From SURF-13 sp038924245 (GTDB taxonomy: Bacteria > Pseudomonadota > Gammaproteobacteria > SURF-13), in NCBI GenBank assembly GCA_038924245.1, contig JBCKVB010000010.1, positions 1 through 41,263 of the forward strand: DNA of 41,263 nucleotides, given 5' to 3'. Made by a program: the position numbers and the translations under genes. Position 1 is the stretch's first letter. Every line of letters begins with the position of its first letter. The notes under the pieces are model-generated. The model was not told where the DNA came from and did not search any database. It saw only the letters and a program-made list of their open reading frames with translations. Shown here one piece after another: positions 1-7,368 of the stretch.

Positions 1-688
1 CCGAGACCCTCCAGTCCCTTGCCGCCGACCTCACAGCCCACGGTGGCGATCCCGCCGCGATCGAATCGGTCAGCATTGACATGTCGCCCGCCTTCGTCAA
101 GGGGGTGGGTGAGAGCCTGCCCCATGCCCGCATCACCTTCGACAAGTTCCACGTCATTGCCCATGCCTCTACCGCGGTGGATAAAACCCGCCGTATCGAA
201 CAGAAGACCGATCCGGCCCTCAAGGGGATGCGCTGGAAGCTGCTCAGGCGCTACGGCAGCCTGAATGCCGACAGCCGCGCCGAGCTGGATAGCTTGCTGG
301 CCCAACTCACGACCAGGCGCACGGCGCGTGCTTGGGTATATCGAGAGAATCTGAGGGAAATCCTCGGACGCAAGCAGATTAACGTGGTGCGCGCCATGCT
401 TGAACAGTGGTGTACCAACGTCATGCGTTCCAAGGTCGAACCCATGAAGGAGGTCGCCCGCATGATCCGCAACCATCTGGAAGGGATCATTGCCTGGGCG
501 CAAACGCGCCAGACCAACGGCTTCCTGGAAGCCTTCAACGGACTGTTCCAAGCCGCCAAGCGCAAGGCGCGCGGCTACGTCAGGCCCTCCACGATCCGTA
601 CCGTGATCTTCCTGCTCGCAGGCAAACTCGACTTCTCGCAACTCAATCCACATGCCAGCACCCAACCCACTTGAAATTCAACAGAGCC
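1..688 (+). mobile_element. Right end of an ISL3-family insertion sequence
   Basis: The segment holds the 3' part of an ISL3-type transposase gene and a short trailer. The trailer at 675-688 ends in acagagcc, so the element read inward begins ggctctgt followed by tgaattt. Many ISL3 terminal repeats begin GGCTCT or GGGTCT, so 688 is the likely outer end. The left end lies outside the window, so terminal repeat pairing and target duplication cannot be checked. Confidence 0.7.
3..674 (+). CDS. ISL3-family DDE transposase, C-terminal part
   Basis: This open frame enters from the left edge and gives about 223 residues. It contains SIDMSPAFVKGV, whose Asp is expected to be one of the DDE catalytic residues. 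Further on are FDKFHVIAHA, which carries the second conserved Asp region, and TNGFLEAFNGLFQAAKRKA, whose Glu is the third catalytic residue. These blocks are characteristic of the C-terminal catalytic domain of ISL3 transposases (DDE_Tnp_ISL3). The N-terminal zinc-finger and helix-turn-helix part lies outside the window, so I cannot tell whether the gene is intact. The frame stays open to a TGA at 672-674, consistent with a recently active copy. An internal ATG at 81 also opens this frame, but the homology starts upstream of it, so 81 is not the true start. Confidence 0.88.
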   Translation, partial: ETLQSLAADLTAHGGDPAAIESVSIDMSPAFVKGVGESLPHARITFDKFHVIAHASTAVDKTRRIEQKTDPALKGMRWKLLRRYGSLNADSRAELDSLLAQLTTRRTARAWVYRENLREILGRKQINVVRAMLEQWCTNVMRSKVEPMKEVARMIRNHLEGIIAWAQTRQTNGFLEAFNGLFQAAKRKARGYVRPSTIRTVIFLLAGKLDFSQLNPHASTQPT

Positions 689-746
689 ATAATTTTGATC
701 ACATGAGGCGAAGGCGAATTCAACAGTGAAGTGTAACTTTGATAAG

Positions 747-773
747 AATCAATGGAGTCTGACCCCATTGATT
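747..773. repeat. Short inverted repeat in the 689-865 intergenic gap
   Basis: Arms aatcaatgg (747-755) and ccattgatt (765-773) are perfect 9-base inverted repeats around agtctgacc. The core reads ggggtcagact on the minus strand, a motif often found beside REP-associated transposase genes in Proteobacteria. The rest of the 177-base gap between the IS end and the CBS gene shows no gene. Confidence 0.55.
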
Positions 774-865
774 TGCGACGAGCTTCTCAAAAATGAATTA
801 CTTAACAACACCAAAGAACAAAGTGAAAATTTAATGATCGTAGATCTGGTAAGAAAGGATAAATC

Positions 866-1471
866 ATGATTAGAGAATATGCTCCCCTTGCAGGCCACCC
901 GTTCAAGACCGGTACAACTTTTCTGCGCCCCATGCAGGTGTTGCCCGAGCGGGTGACCCTGGACGACCCCGCAGTCAGCGTGATGACCGACCTGAAAAGC
1001 GTGTCGGTGGTCAATGTGCGCGCCATGACCTCGATGGATAAGGCCAACGCCAAGATGATCAGCTACGGCGTGCGCCTGCTGCTGGTGCTGGATGACGCCG
1101 ACAAGGTCGCGGGCCTGCTGACGGCGACCGACATACTCGGCGAAAAACCCATGCGTTTCCTGCAAAACGTGGGCGGCACGCATGCCGACATCACGGTGCG
1201 CGACATCATGACGCCGCAGCGCGAACTGGAGGTGTTGAAATTGCAGGATGTATTGGGCGCCAAAGTCGGTCATGTCGTCGCCACGCTGAAACAGGCCGGA
1301 CGCCAACATGCCATGGTGGTGGAAGAAAATGCGGACGGCAGCCAGGTGGTGCGCGGCCTGTTCTCCGCGACACAGATCGCGCGGCAATTGGGCGTGCAAA
1401 TCCAGACCACGGAAGTCGCGCGCACCTTCGCCGAAATTGAAGCGGTGATTGGCGGGAGTCGCTTTTCCTGA
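866..1471 (+). CDS. CBS-domain pair protein
   Basis: The product is 201 residues, made almost entirely of two CBS motifs, at roughly residues 26-92 (ending in VAGLLTATDIL) and 108-190 (starting DITVRDIMTP). Paired CBS motifs form a Bateman module that usually binds adenosine nucleotides. No transporter, kinase or IMPDH partner domain is fused, so the protein is a stand-alone regulatory module of unknown target. It has no signal peptide or membrane segment. The ATG at 866 follows a purine-rich aaggat about 6 bases upstream. An overlapping minus-strand frame at 749-1474 is histidine-rich low-quality translation and is a shadow. The gene stands alone between repeats, so context gives no clue to its partner. 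Confidence 0.85.
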   Translation: MIREYAPLAGHPFKTGTTFLRPMQVLPERVTLDDPAVSVMTDLKSVSVVNVRAMTSMDKANAKMISYGVRLLLVLDDADKVAGLLTATDILGEKPMRFLQNVGGTHADITVRDIMTPQRELEVLKLQDVLGAKVGHVVATLKQAGRQHAMVVEENADGSQVVRGLFSATQIARQLGVQIQTTEVARTFAEIEAVIGGSRFS

Positions 1472-1520
1472 CACCTGATTAGTAATTACAAGAAAAGAAC
1501 AAAGGGGTCAAGTTCATTGT

Positions 1521-1625
1521 ATGACTACCCTACCTCGTCTCACCTGCTCTAATTGCTTCGCCAGGGGCATGCGAACGCCGGGTAAGGGGTCAGGCCTTTA
1601 CTTTATATGTAAACTAAAGGCCTGA
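1521..1625 (+). pseudogene. Possible remnant of a REP-associated transposase (RAYT)
   Basis: A 34-codon frame begins MTTLPRLT, like the start of many RAYT (Y1_Tnp) proteins. It then jumps to FARGMRTPGKGSGLYF, which resembles sequence around a RAYT 3' end. It is preceded by ggggtcaagttcattg, a typical leader of such genes. The HUH catalytic core is absent, so at best this is an internally deleted relic. The call rests on short motifs only. Confidence 0.35.
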
Positions 1626-1628
1626 CCC
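1587..1628. repeat. REP-like palindrome
   Basis: The arms gggtcaggccttta (1587-1600) and taaaggcctgaccc (1615-1628) pair perfectly over 14 bases. The 14-base centre pairs further apart from its closing c-c mismatch. The right arm runs into a sequence repeated at 3686-3709. This looks like a REP or RAYT-associated palindrome rather than a terminator, because no T-tract follows. Confidence 0.65.
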
Positions 1629-1643
1629 GCTCTACGAGTTCTG
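1620..1643 (+). repeat. 24-base dispersed repeat, copy 1
   Basis: The 24 bases starting gcctgacccgctctacg are identical to 3686-3709. The unit overlaps the right arm of the palindrome at 1587-1628, so it is probably part of the same repeat family. Confidence 0.7.
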
Positions 1644-1674
1644 GACCGAGGAGACTTAAATCAATACCGAATTC

Positions 1675-2928
1675 ATGGCTAACGGCGGTCTGGAATATCT
1701 GCCCGCCTTCGCCATCAGTCTGGCCATCGGCCTGTTGATCGGTCTGGAGCGGGAGCGCACGCCCACGGCCAAGGCGGGGCTGCGCACCTTCACCCTGGTG
1801 GCGCTGTTCGGCACCCTGGCGGCGCTATTGTCGGAGCAGACCGGCGCTGCCTAGGTGCTGGCCGGTGGCCTGCTGGTGGTGGGCGGCATGATGGTGGCGG
1901 CCTACGCTCGCGTCCCCGATGCGGGCGGCGACCCGGGCACCACCACGGTGGCGGCCATCGTGCTGTGCTACGGGCTGGGCGCGATGGTGTGGTATGGCTA
2001 TCACCAGCTCGCGGTGATGCTCGCCATCGTGACCACCGTGCTGCTCTACTTCAAGACCGAGTTGCACGGCATCACGAAAAGCCTTACGCGCCGCGATCTG
2101 ATTTCTTTCCTGCAGTTCGCGGTGTTGTCGCTGGTGATCCTGCCTCTCCTGCCGAATCAGAATTACGGCCCCTACCAGGCTCTCAACCCCTACCAGATAT
2201 GGTGGATGGTGGTGCTGATCTCCGGCGTGAGCCTCGCCGGTTACGCCGCCCTGCACATCGCCGGCCAGCGCCATGGCGCGCCGCTCATGGGGCTGTTCGG
2301 CGGGCTGGTGTCGAGCACCGCCACTACCCTGGTGTTCTCGCGCCACGCGCGCAGCAACGGGGAATTGGTTCCAATTGCTGCGGTGGTGATCCTGCTCGCC
2401 AACCTGATGGTGCTGGTACGGCTGGGGGTAATCGCCGCCGTGGTGTCTCCACGCCTGCTGCCCGCGCTGCTGCCGGTACTGGGTGGCGGCCTGCTTGCCG
2501 GATTAGCCGGTACGGCCCTGTTTTGGCGCGGCCTGCGCAGCGATGCCATATTGCCCGCCTTGGAACTCAATAACCCCACCGAGATACGCACCGCGCTGGG
2601 TTTCGGCCTGCTCTACGCGGCGGTGCTGTTCGCCGCCGCCTGGCTGGCCGATTACGCGGGCAACCACGGCCTGTACGCCGTGGCGCTGGCGTCCGGCCTC
2701 GCCGACATGGATCCAATCACCCTCTCCAGCCTGCGCCTGTTCGAACTTGGCAGACTGGCCGAAAGCCAGGTGGTGACAGCGATCACCCTCGCCTTTGTTG
2801 CCAACCTCGCGTTCAAATTCGGCCTGATGCTGTTTATCGGCGGCGCGGCGCTGTCGCGCAAAGTTGCCGTGGGCATGTCGTCCATCGCTGTGGGCGTGGG
2901 CGCCGGGTGGGCGGCTTTCCATATTTAA
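1675..2928 (+). pseudogene. MgtC/DUF4010-type membrane protein interrupted by an amber codon
   Basis: From the ATG at 1675 the frame reads MANGGLEYLPAFAISLAIG and then a GLERERT motif, typical of an MgtC-like N-terminal membrane domain. It meets TAG at 1852-1854 after 59 codons and continues in the same frame for another 357 codons to 2928. The second part is a multi-span hydrophobic protein matching DUF4010 (for example GLFGGLVSSTATTLVFSRHA). Joined, the two parts give about 417 residues, the usual length of this family, so a single base change (such as TGG to TAG) is the simplest explanation. GTG at 1855 follows the stop directly and could allow re-initiation, but I see no ribosome-binding site for it. 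The start is also unusual: gaggag at 1648-1653 is 6 bases before an ATC codon at 1660 and about 21 before the ATG. Family members are inner-membrane proteins of unclear function. Confidence 0.8.
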
Positions 2929-3014
2929 TTTCAAACAAACGCAGGGCGCAATAGCCCTTCGGCCGCGCTCAGGACAGGCTCCGCGTATTCTGCCGAATGG
3001 AAACTTGCGCGGAT

Positions 3015-3051
3015 ATTCATTCGGCGGGTTACGGGTTACGGCTTGCGCCTG
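3015..3051 (+). repeat. Dispersed repeat in the 2929-3077 gap
   Basis: This stretch, starting attcattcggcgggttacgg, matches 3661-3691 except for a 7-base tandem duplication (gttacgg) and changes at the end. The rest of the 149-base gap shows no gene. Confidence 0.6.
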
Positions 3052-3077
3052 CCCCCCTGGCGGATTGTTAGGTCAGA

Positions 3078-3581
3078 TTATTGATCCTTGGCAAACCGCT
3101 GCTGAACCTTGTCGAGCGCCGCCTGTGCGCATTGATCGTCGAGATGACCGCCCGGCGCGCCGCCCACACCGATCGCGCCGATCACTTCATCGCCGGCGCG
3201 GATCGGCATACCCCCGCCGAGGATCAGCAAACCGTCAATCTGAGTAAGGCCCGCGGCGGCAGGATTTTTTTGCAGTATCTGCACCAGGTCGCTGCTGTTG
3301 ACGCGCAGCGAGGCCGCCGTGTAAGCCTTGCGGCGGCTTGAATCAATCGTGTGTGGCCCGGCGCCGTCGGCGCGCTGGATGGCCTTGATCTGGCCCGCCC
3401 GGTCAACCACCGTCGCGGACACCAGCCAGCCTTTCGCCTGGCAAGCCTCGACGGCTGCTGCCGCCGCTACATTCGCCAAGGCCAGCGAAAGAGTTTTTTC
3501 CTCACGCACGTCCTCTGCCCAGCTTGCTGCGCTCATAACGAGCATGGTTATAATAAAACTTGCCTTACGCACGTTAAGCAT
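3078..3581 (-). CDS. Secreted GlcG/HbpS-like (DUF336) protein
   Basis: The product is 167 residues with a Sec signal peptide: basic start MLNVRKAS, hydrophobic core, and an AxA-like site at about residue 22 (SWA before EDVRE). The mature part matches the GlcG/HbpS haem-degrading family, with VEACQAKGWLVSATVVDRAG, the PHTIDSSRRKAYTAAS block, and the glycine-rich GGGMPIRAGDEVIGAIGVGG near the C-terminus. Members form oligomers that bind haem, corrinoids or small organic ligands. The family name does not fix the ligand here. The signal peptide puts it in the periplasm. It lies downstream of the cytochrome c peroxidase gene on the same strand, 129 bases away, which would fit a role in haem or redox stress. 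Start ATG 3581 has gaaaggag about 7 bases upstream. Confidence 0.85.
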   Translation of the reverse strand: MLNVRKASFIITMLVMSAASWAEDVREEKTLSLALANVAAAAAVEACQAKGWLVSATVVDRAGQIKAIQRADGAGPHTIDSSRRKAYTAASLRVNSSDLVQILQKNPAAAGLTQIDGLLILGGGMPIRAGDEVIGAIGVGGAPGGHLDDQCAQAALDKVQQRFAKDQ

Positions 3582-3625
3582 GACCCGCTCCTTTCCATAT
3601 GGGTAAATTTATATCATTTGTGAGT

Positions 3626-3644
3626 CCCCCGGCAGAGCCGGGGG
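3626..3644. repeat. GC-rich palindrome between the peroxidase and GlcG-like genes
   Basis: Arms cccccggc and gccggggg pair perfectly around aga. It lies between two minus-strand genes and could weaken read-through, but no T-tract follows on the minus strand. It may equally be a dispersed repeat. Confidence 0.5.
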
Positions 3645-3660
3645 TTTACCAACTTGAATT

Positions 3661-3709
3661 ATTCATTCGGCGGGTTACGGCTTGCGCCTGACCCGCTCTA
3701 CGAGTTCTG
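3661..3709 (+). repeat. Composite dispersed repeat
   Basis: The left half (3661-3691) matches 3015-3051. The right half (3686-3709) is identical to 1620-1643. It therefore appears to be the fuller unit of which the other two sites are parts. It ends next to the peroxidase stop codon at 3711. Confidence 0.65.
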
Positions 3710-3710
3710 T

Positions 3711-4697
3711 CTATTTAGGAAATTTCCCGTTTAGACTCCTGAGAAATGCGGTCAGGTATTTCACCTGTTCATCGCTTAAGTCTTGTTGCAGTTGCGTCTT
3801 GGCCATCACGCGTATGGCTTCGCCCAGGGTGGGCACGGTGCCGGTGTAAAAGTAAGGCGCGGTGAGCGCGATGTTGCGTAGCGTGGGCACCTGAAACAGG
3901 CGTTTGTGGATGTCTTCTTTGGTCGCCTCGTAATGGCCCAAGTCGTCCGTGACCAGGTTATATTTTTGATCATACTCGCTGCCGATATAATTGGGGAACA
4001 GCTCATAAAATCCCTCGCCCATGGGCATGGGCGGACCGGAGAGATTGATGCCGAAGTGGCAGGCGCTGCAGCCGACTTTTTGGAATTCTTCAAAGCCACG
4101 CCGCGCGTTTTCCGACAAGGCCTTTTTATCGCCTTTCAGATAACGGTCAAAGGCGCTGTCCGGCGTGATGAGGGTGCGCACATAGGCCGCGATGGCCTTG
4201 GCGATGTTACCGTCCGTCACCGGCTGTTCTTTACCGAATACCTTGGCAAATTGCGTGCGGTAACGCTTGATGGCCGTAAAGCGTGCAACCAGGCTTGCTG
4301 CGTCCGAATTGGCGAGCACGGTAGAGTCAAACAAGTGATCTCTCACCGCCGCTTCCAGGCTCTCCGCGCGCCCATTCCGGAACTGCACACTCTGAAACGC
4401 GGCGTTGAATATCGTGGGTGTGGAACGGCGCGGCATCTCGCCCAATGCGCCAATGGAACGTACCCGGCCATCGTCGCCGCCGTTGTTTAAATCGTGACAG
4501 GTGTTGCAGGAGAGCGTGCCGTTCACCGACAAACGCGCATCGAAATACAGTTGCTTGCCGAGGCGTATTTTTTCCGTCGTCGGTGGATTATCGGCGGGCA
4601 CGGGCGCGGCGGCGGGCAGCGGGGAGAATACCTCAAAGGCATGCGCAGTGGGCACACCAAACAGCAGTAGCAAAACGTATAACTTGATTATCTTCAT
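3711..4697 (-). CDS. Di-haem cytochrome c peroxidase, periplasmic
   Basis: The product is 328 residues with a signal peptide (MKIIKLYVLLLLFGVPTAHA, cleavage about residue 20). It has two haem c attachment motifs, CNTCH at residues 64-68 and CSACH at 210-214. This architecture and length match the bacterial di-haem CcpA/MauG superfamily (CCP_MauG). Conserved pieces are LGKQLYFDARLS before haem 1, TPTIFNAAF and QFRNGRAESLE between the haems, and a Met-rich MPMGEG loop after haem 2. Bacterial CCPs reduce hydrogen peroxide in the periplasm with electrons from a c-type cytochrome or cupredoxin. The domain order fits a peroxidase better than a MauG maturase, but this is not proven by sequence. The gene is the last on the minus strand before the accessory flank and is separated from rplQ by a terminator. 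It may share a transcript with the downstream GlcG-like gene. Confidence 0.92.
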   Translation of the reverse strand: MKIIKLYVLLLLFGVPTAHAFEVFSPLPAAAPVPADNPPTTEKIRLGKQLYFDARLSVNGTLSCNTCHDLNNGGDDGRVRSIGALGEMPRRSTPTIFNAAFQSVQFRNGRAESLEAAVRDHLFDSTVLANSDAASLVARFTAIKRYRTQFAKVFGKEQPVTDGNIAKAIAAYVRTLITPDSAFDRYLKGDKKALSENARRGFEEFQKVGCSACHFGINLSGPPMPMGEGFYELFPNYIGSEYDQKYNLVTDDLGHYEATKEDIHKRLFQVPTLRNIALTAPYFYTGTVPTLGEAIRVMAKTQLQQDLSDEQVKYLTAFLRSLNGKFPK

Positions 4698-4708
4698 GCT
4701 TGGTAACG

Positions 4709-4734
4709 AAAAAGCCGGGCTAACCCGGCTTTTT
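4709..4734. terminator. Bidirectional intrinsic terminator after rplQ
   Basis: A 7-base stem agccggg/cccggct with loop ctaa is flanked by A-rich sequence on the left and T-rich on the right, so a U-tract follows the hairpin on either strand. It sits 24 bases past the rplQ stop and is the natural end of the large ribosomal transcript. It is only 12 bases before the peroxidase start codon, so the peroxidase promoter would have to overlap it or lie further upstream. Confidence 0.85.
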
Positions 4735-4757
4735 GGCAGCTTGCACCGCGCTCAATT

Positions 4758-5147
4758 CTACTCTTTGGCTTCCTTGACGGCCTTGGGCTCAGGACGGTCC
4801 ACCAATTCCATGATCGCCATCGGCGCGGAGTCGCCGGGACGGAAGCCGCACTTTAAAATGCGCGTGTAACCGCCCGGACGCGCCTTATAGCGCGGGCCGA
4901 TTACGTTAAACAGCTTGGTGACCACATCGCGGTCGCGCAGGCGCGCGAAGGCCATGCGGCGGCGCGACACGCTGTCGGTCTTGGCCAGGGTGATGAGGGG
5001 CTCCACCACGCGGCGCAACTCCTTGGCCTTGGGCAGCGTGGTTCTGATCATCTCACGGCTCATCAGCGCGATGGCCATGCTTTTGAACAGCGCCTTGCGG
5101 GCGCTGCTGTTACGTGAGAGTTGCCGACCACTATTGCGATGACGCAT
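4758..5147 (-). CDS. rplQ: 50S ribosomal protein L17
   Basis: The product is 129 residues beginning MRHRNSGRQLSRNSSARKAL, the highly conserved start of bacterial L17, and ending in an acidic-basic tail (EPKAVKEAKE). L17 binds 23S rRNA near the exit-tunnel side of the large subunit. The frame is open 32 codons further upstream, but that part lies inside rpoA and is not conserved. The ATG at 5147 has aagga about 6 bases ahead and fits the family length. It is the last gene of the alpha cluster, 16 bases after rpoA, and is followed by the terminator at 4709-4734. Confidence 0.97.
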   Translation of the reverse strand: MRHRNSGRQLSRNSSARKALFKSMAIALMSREMIRTTLPKAKELRRVVEPLITLAKTDSVSRRRMAFARLRDRDVVTKLFNVIGPRYKARPGGYTRILKCGFRPGDSAPMAIMELVDRPEPKAVKEAKE

Positions 5148-5163
5148 AACGTGTCCTTCTAGA

Positions 5164-6165
5164 TTAAGCGGTAGCCTTTTCGCGCTCGCGCAACAGATGC
5201 GGCGGCGGCCAGTTTTCCAAACGCATGCCCAGCGACAAACCATGCGAGGCGAGCACGTCCTTGATTTCAGTAAGCGATTTCTTGCCCAGATTGGGAGTCT
5301 TCAACAACTCCACTTCGCCGCGCTGGATAAGATCGCCGATGTAATGAATATTTTCTGCCTTGAGGCAATTGGTGGAGCGCACGGTAAGCTCCAGATCATC
5401 TATCGGGCGCAACAGCACAGGATCAATCTCCAGCGGCGCGGTTTGCGGCGCGGTCACTTCACTGCTCTTCAGCTCCACGAACATGCTGAGCTGATCTTGC
5501 AGGATGCTGGCGGCGCGGCGGATCGCCTCTTCCGGGTCCACCGTGCCGTTGGTCTCGATATCCAGGATGAGCTTGTCGAGGTCGGTGCGTTGCTCGACGC
5601 GCGCGGTTTCCACGGAGTAGGTCACGCGCCGCACCGGGCTATAGGAAGCATCCAGCTTCAACTTGCCGATCTGACGGGCTTCTTCTTCGACCACACGGCT
5701 GGTGACCGGCTGATAACCGCGTCCACGCTTGACGCGCAACGTCATATTGAGCTCACCGCCTTTAGTCAGATTGGCGATCAGATGGTCGGGGTTCACGATC
5801 TCAACGTCGTGCGTCAAGGTGATATCACGCGCCAGCACCGGACCGGGGGCCTTCTTGTGCAACGTCAATGTGGCCTCGTCGCCGCTGTGCATGCGGATGG
5901 CGAGCCCCTTGAGATTGAGCAGGATCTCCACCACGTCCTCCTGCACGCCTTCAAGGCTGGTGTACTCATGCAACACGCCTTCGATCTGCGCCTCGACCAC
6001 CGCGCAGCCGGGCATGGAGGACAGCAAAATGCGCCGCAACGCGTTGCCCAGTGTGTGCCCAAAGCCGCGCTCCAGCGGCTCCAGGGTCACCCGTGCGTGC
6101 TTGTCGTTGACGGCCTGTACCGATACCAGACGTGGTTTTAAAAATTCAGCAATGGAGCCTTGCAT
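5164..6165 (-). CDS. rpoA: RNA polymerase alpha subunit
   Basis: The product is 333 residues, close to the 329 of E. coli. The N-terminal domain (about 1-235) has the dimerisation and beta/beta-prime contact blocks, including LEPLERGFGHTLGNALRRIL near residue 33. A flexible linker follows. The C-terminal domain (about 250-330) has the helix-hairpin-helix TPNLGKKSLTEIKDVLASHG that contacts UP-element DNA and activators. The dimer nucleates core RNA polymerase assembly. The gene sits between rpsD and rplQ, the normal place in the alpha cluster, 19 bases after rpsD. Confidence 0.98.
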   Translation of the reverse strand: MQGSIAEFLKPRLVSVQAVNDKHARVTLEPLERGFGHTLGNALRRILLSSMPGCAVVEAQIEGVLHEYTSLEGVQEDVVEILLNLKGLAIRMHSGDEATLTLHKKAPGPVLARDITLTHDVEIVNPDHLIANLTKGGELNMTLRVKRGRGYQPVTSRVVEEEARQIGKLKLDASYSPVRRVTYSVETARVEQRTDLDKLILDIETNGTVDPEEAIRRAASILQDQLSMFVELKSSEVTAPQTAPLEIDPVLLRPIDDLELTVRSTNCLKAENIHYIGDLIQRGEVELLKTPNLGKKSLTEIKDVLASHGLSLGMRLENWPPPHLLREREKATA

Positions 6166-6184
6166 GTAAACCTCTCGTATTCAG

Positions 6185-6811
6185 TTACTTGGAGTACAGC
6201 TCAACGATGAGATGTTCGTTAATCTCCGCCGGCAGGTCGGACCGCTCCGGCTTAGACTTAAATACACCCTGCATCTTGCTTGCGTCCACATCAATCCAGT
6301 CCGCGAACCCGCGTTGCTGCGCCATCTCCAGTGCGGCCTGGATGCGAAACTGCTTTTTGGCCCGCTCGGAGACCGCCACCACGTCATTGGGACGCACCTG
6401 GTAGGTCGGGATATTCATTTTTCTGCCGTTCACCGTAATGCCGTTGTGGCGCACCAACTGACGCGCTTCCGAGCGCGAGGTGGAAAAGCCCATGCGGTAC
6501 ACCACGTTGTCCAAACGCCCTTCCAGCAACTGCAGCAGCGTCTCGCCGGTCGAACCCTTGCGCCGGTCCGCCTCTTCGTAATAGCGGCGGAACTGGCCCT
6601 CCAACACGCCGTAAATCCTGCGCAGCTTCTGCTTGGCGCGCAACTGATGCGCGTAATCCGAAAGCCGTGTGCGGCGCTGGCCGTGCTGCCCAGGCGGGAA
6701 GGCGCGGCTTTCCACGGGGCACTTGCTGGAAAAACACTTTTCGCCCTTGAGGAACAGCTTTTCGCCCTCACGGCGGCACAAACGACACTTGGGACCGGTA
6801 TATTTAGCCAA
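6185..6811 (-). CDS. rpsD: 30S ribosomal protein S4, zinc-binding form, TTG start
   Basis: The product is 208 residues. S4 starts 16S rRNA body assembly, and in E. coli it also represses the alpha operon. The conserved N-terminus reads (M)AKYTGPKCRLCRREG, and the only start codon in the right place is TTG at 6811, with ggag 8 bases upstream. An ATG at 6907 opens the frame earlier but adds 32 non-conserved residues. Cysteines at about 9, 12, 26 and 31 form a CxxC...CxxxxC zinc site, which E. coli S4 lacks. The S4 RNA-binding domain is present (LLEGRLDNVVYRMGF, then the ARQLVRHNGITVNG block). The body from residue 45 onward closely resembles gammaproteobacterial S4, ending INEHLIVELYSK. Confidence 0.95.
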   Translation of the reverse strand: MAKYTGPKCRLCRREGEKLFLKGEKCFSSKCPVESRAFPPGQHGQRRTRLSDYAHQLRAKQKLRRIYGVLEGQFRRYYEEADRRKGSTGETLLQLLEGRLDNVVYRMGFSTSRSEARQLVRHNGITVNGRKMNIPTYQVRPNDVVAVSERAKKQFRIQAALEMAQQRGFADWIDVDASKMQGVFKSKPERSDLPAEINEHLIVELYSK

Positions 6812-6951
6812 CTTTAAATCTCCATCTGAGCTACCTGGGAAACTGTAACCTGTGGTGACGCCATCCCTGGCGTAACCGCACTTTATCTTCCACACACCCG
6901 CCAGCACGTCCTTGTGCCGGCCTTCGCCGCTTCACGGCTCAGCCATTAAAC
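6812..6951 (-). promoter_or_regulatory. Long structured spacer between rpsK and rpsD
   Basis: This 140-base gap is unusually long for this cluster, where most gaps are under 20 bases. On the minus strand it can form gccggcac/gtgctggc (one G-T pair, loop aaggac) and acgcca/tggcgt (loop ggga). It precedes the TTG start of rpsD. A role in S4 autoregulation or start-site control is inference. Confidence 0.35.
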
Positions 6952-7350
6952 CTAAACCCTGCGCCGCTTGGGCGGACGGCAACCATTGTGCGGGATAGGC
7001 GTGATGTCGGTAATGCTCGTCACCTTGAACCCCACCGCATTCAGCGCGCGCACCGCGTAATCGCTCCCCGGCCCCGGCCCGCGCACCAGCACCTCGACGG
7101 TTTTCACGCCGCATTCCTGCGCGGCCAGCGCGGCCTTTTCCGAGGCCACCTGCGCGGCGAACGGCGTGCTCTTGCGCGAACCCTTGAATCCGCTGCTACC
7201 CGCCGACGACCAGCTCAAGGCATTTCCCTGGCGGTCGGTGATGGTGATGATGGTGTTGTTGAACGAGGCGTGAATATGCGCCACGCCGTCGGCCACGTTT
7301 TTCTTGACCTTTTTGCGCACGCGCTGCGTAGTTGCTGCTGGCTTCGCCAT
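6952..7350 (-). CDS. rpsK: 30S ribosomal protein S11
   Basis: The product is 132 residues beginning MAKPAATTQRVRKKVKKNVA, followed by the conserved GVAHIHASFNNTIITITD and ending HNGCRPPKRRRV. S11 lies on the 30S platform beside S18 and S21 and helps shape the mRNA exit and P-site region. It is 18 bases after rpsM. A minor oddity is the basic, slightly extended N-terminus compared with E. coli (129 residues). The 140-base gap to rpsD that follows is discussed separately. Confidence 0.97.
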   Translation of the reverse strand: MAKPAATTQRVRKKVKKNVADGVAHIHASFNNTIITITDRQGNALSWSSAGSSGFKGSRKSTPFAAQVASEKAALAAQECGVKTVEVLVRGPGPGSDYAVRALNAVGFKVTSITDITPIPHNGCRPPKRRRV

Positions 7351-7368
7351 ATCTGAATCTCCTTGTCC

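Noticed and set aside
749..1474. A 241-codon minus-strand frame over the CBS gene
   Set aside because: The plus-strand frame encodes recognisable CBS motifs and has a better start. The minus-strand translation is histidine-rich and unlike any family I know.
1852..1854. Amber codon as programmed read-through or pyrrolysine
   Set aside because: No read-through context or pyrrolysine genes are visible and the family has no such habit. A point mutation or read error is simpler.
3626..3644. Strong terminator of the peroxidase gene
   Set aside because: The stem is good, but no U-tract follows on the minus strand. I kept it only as a palindrome.
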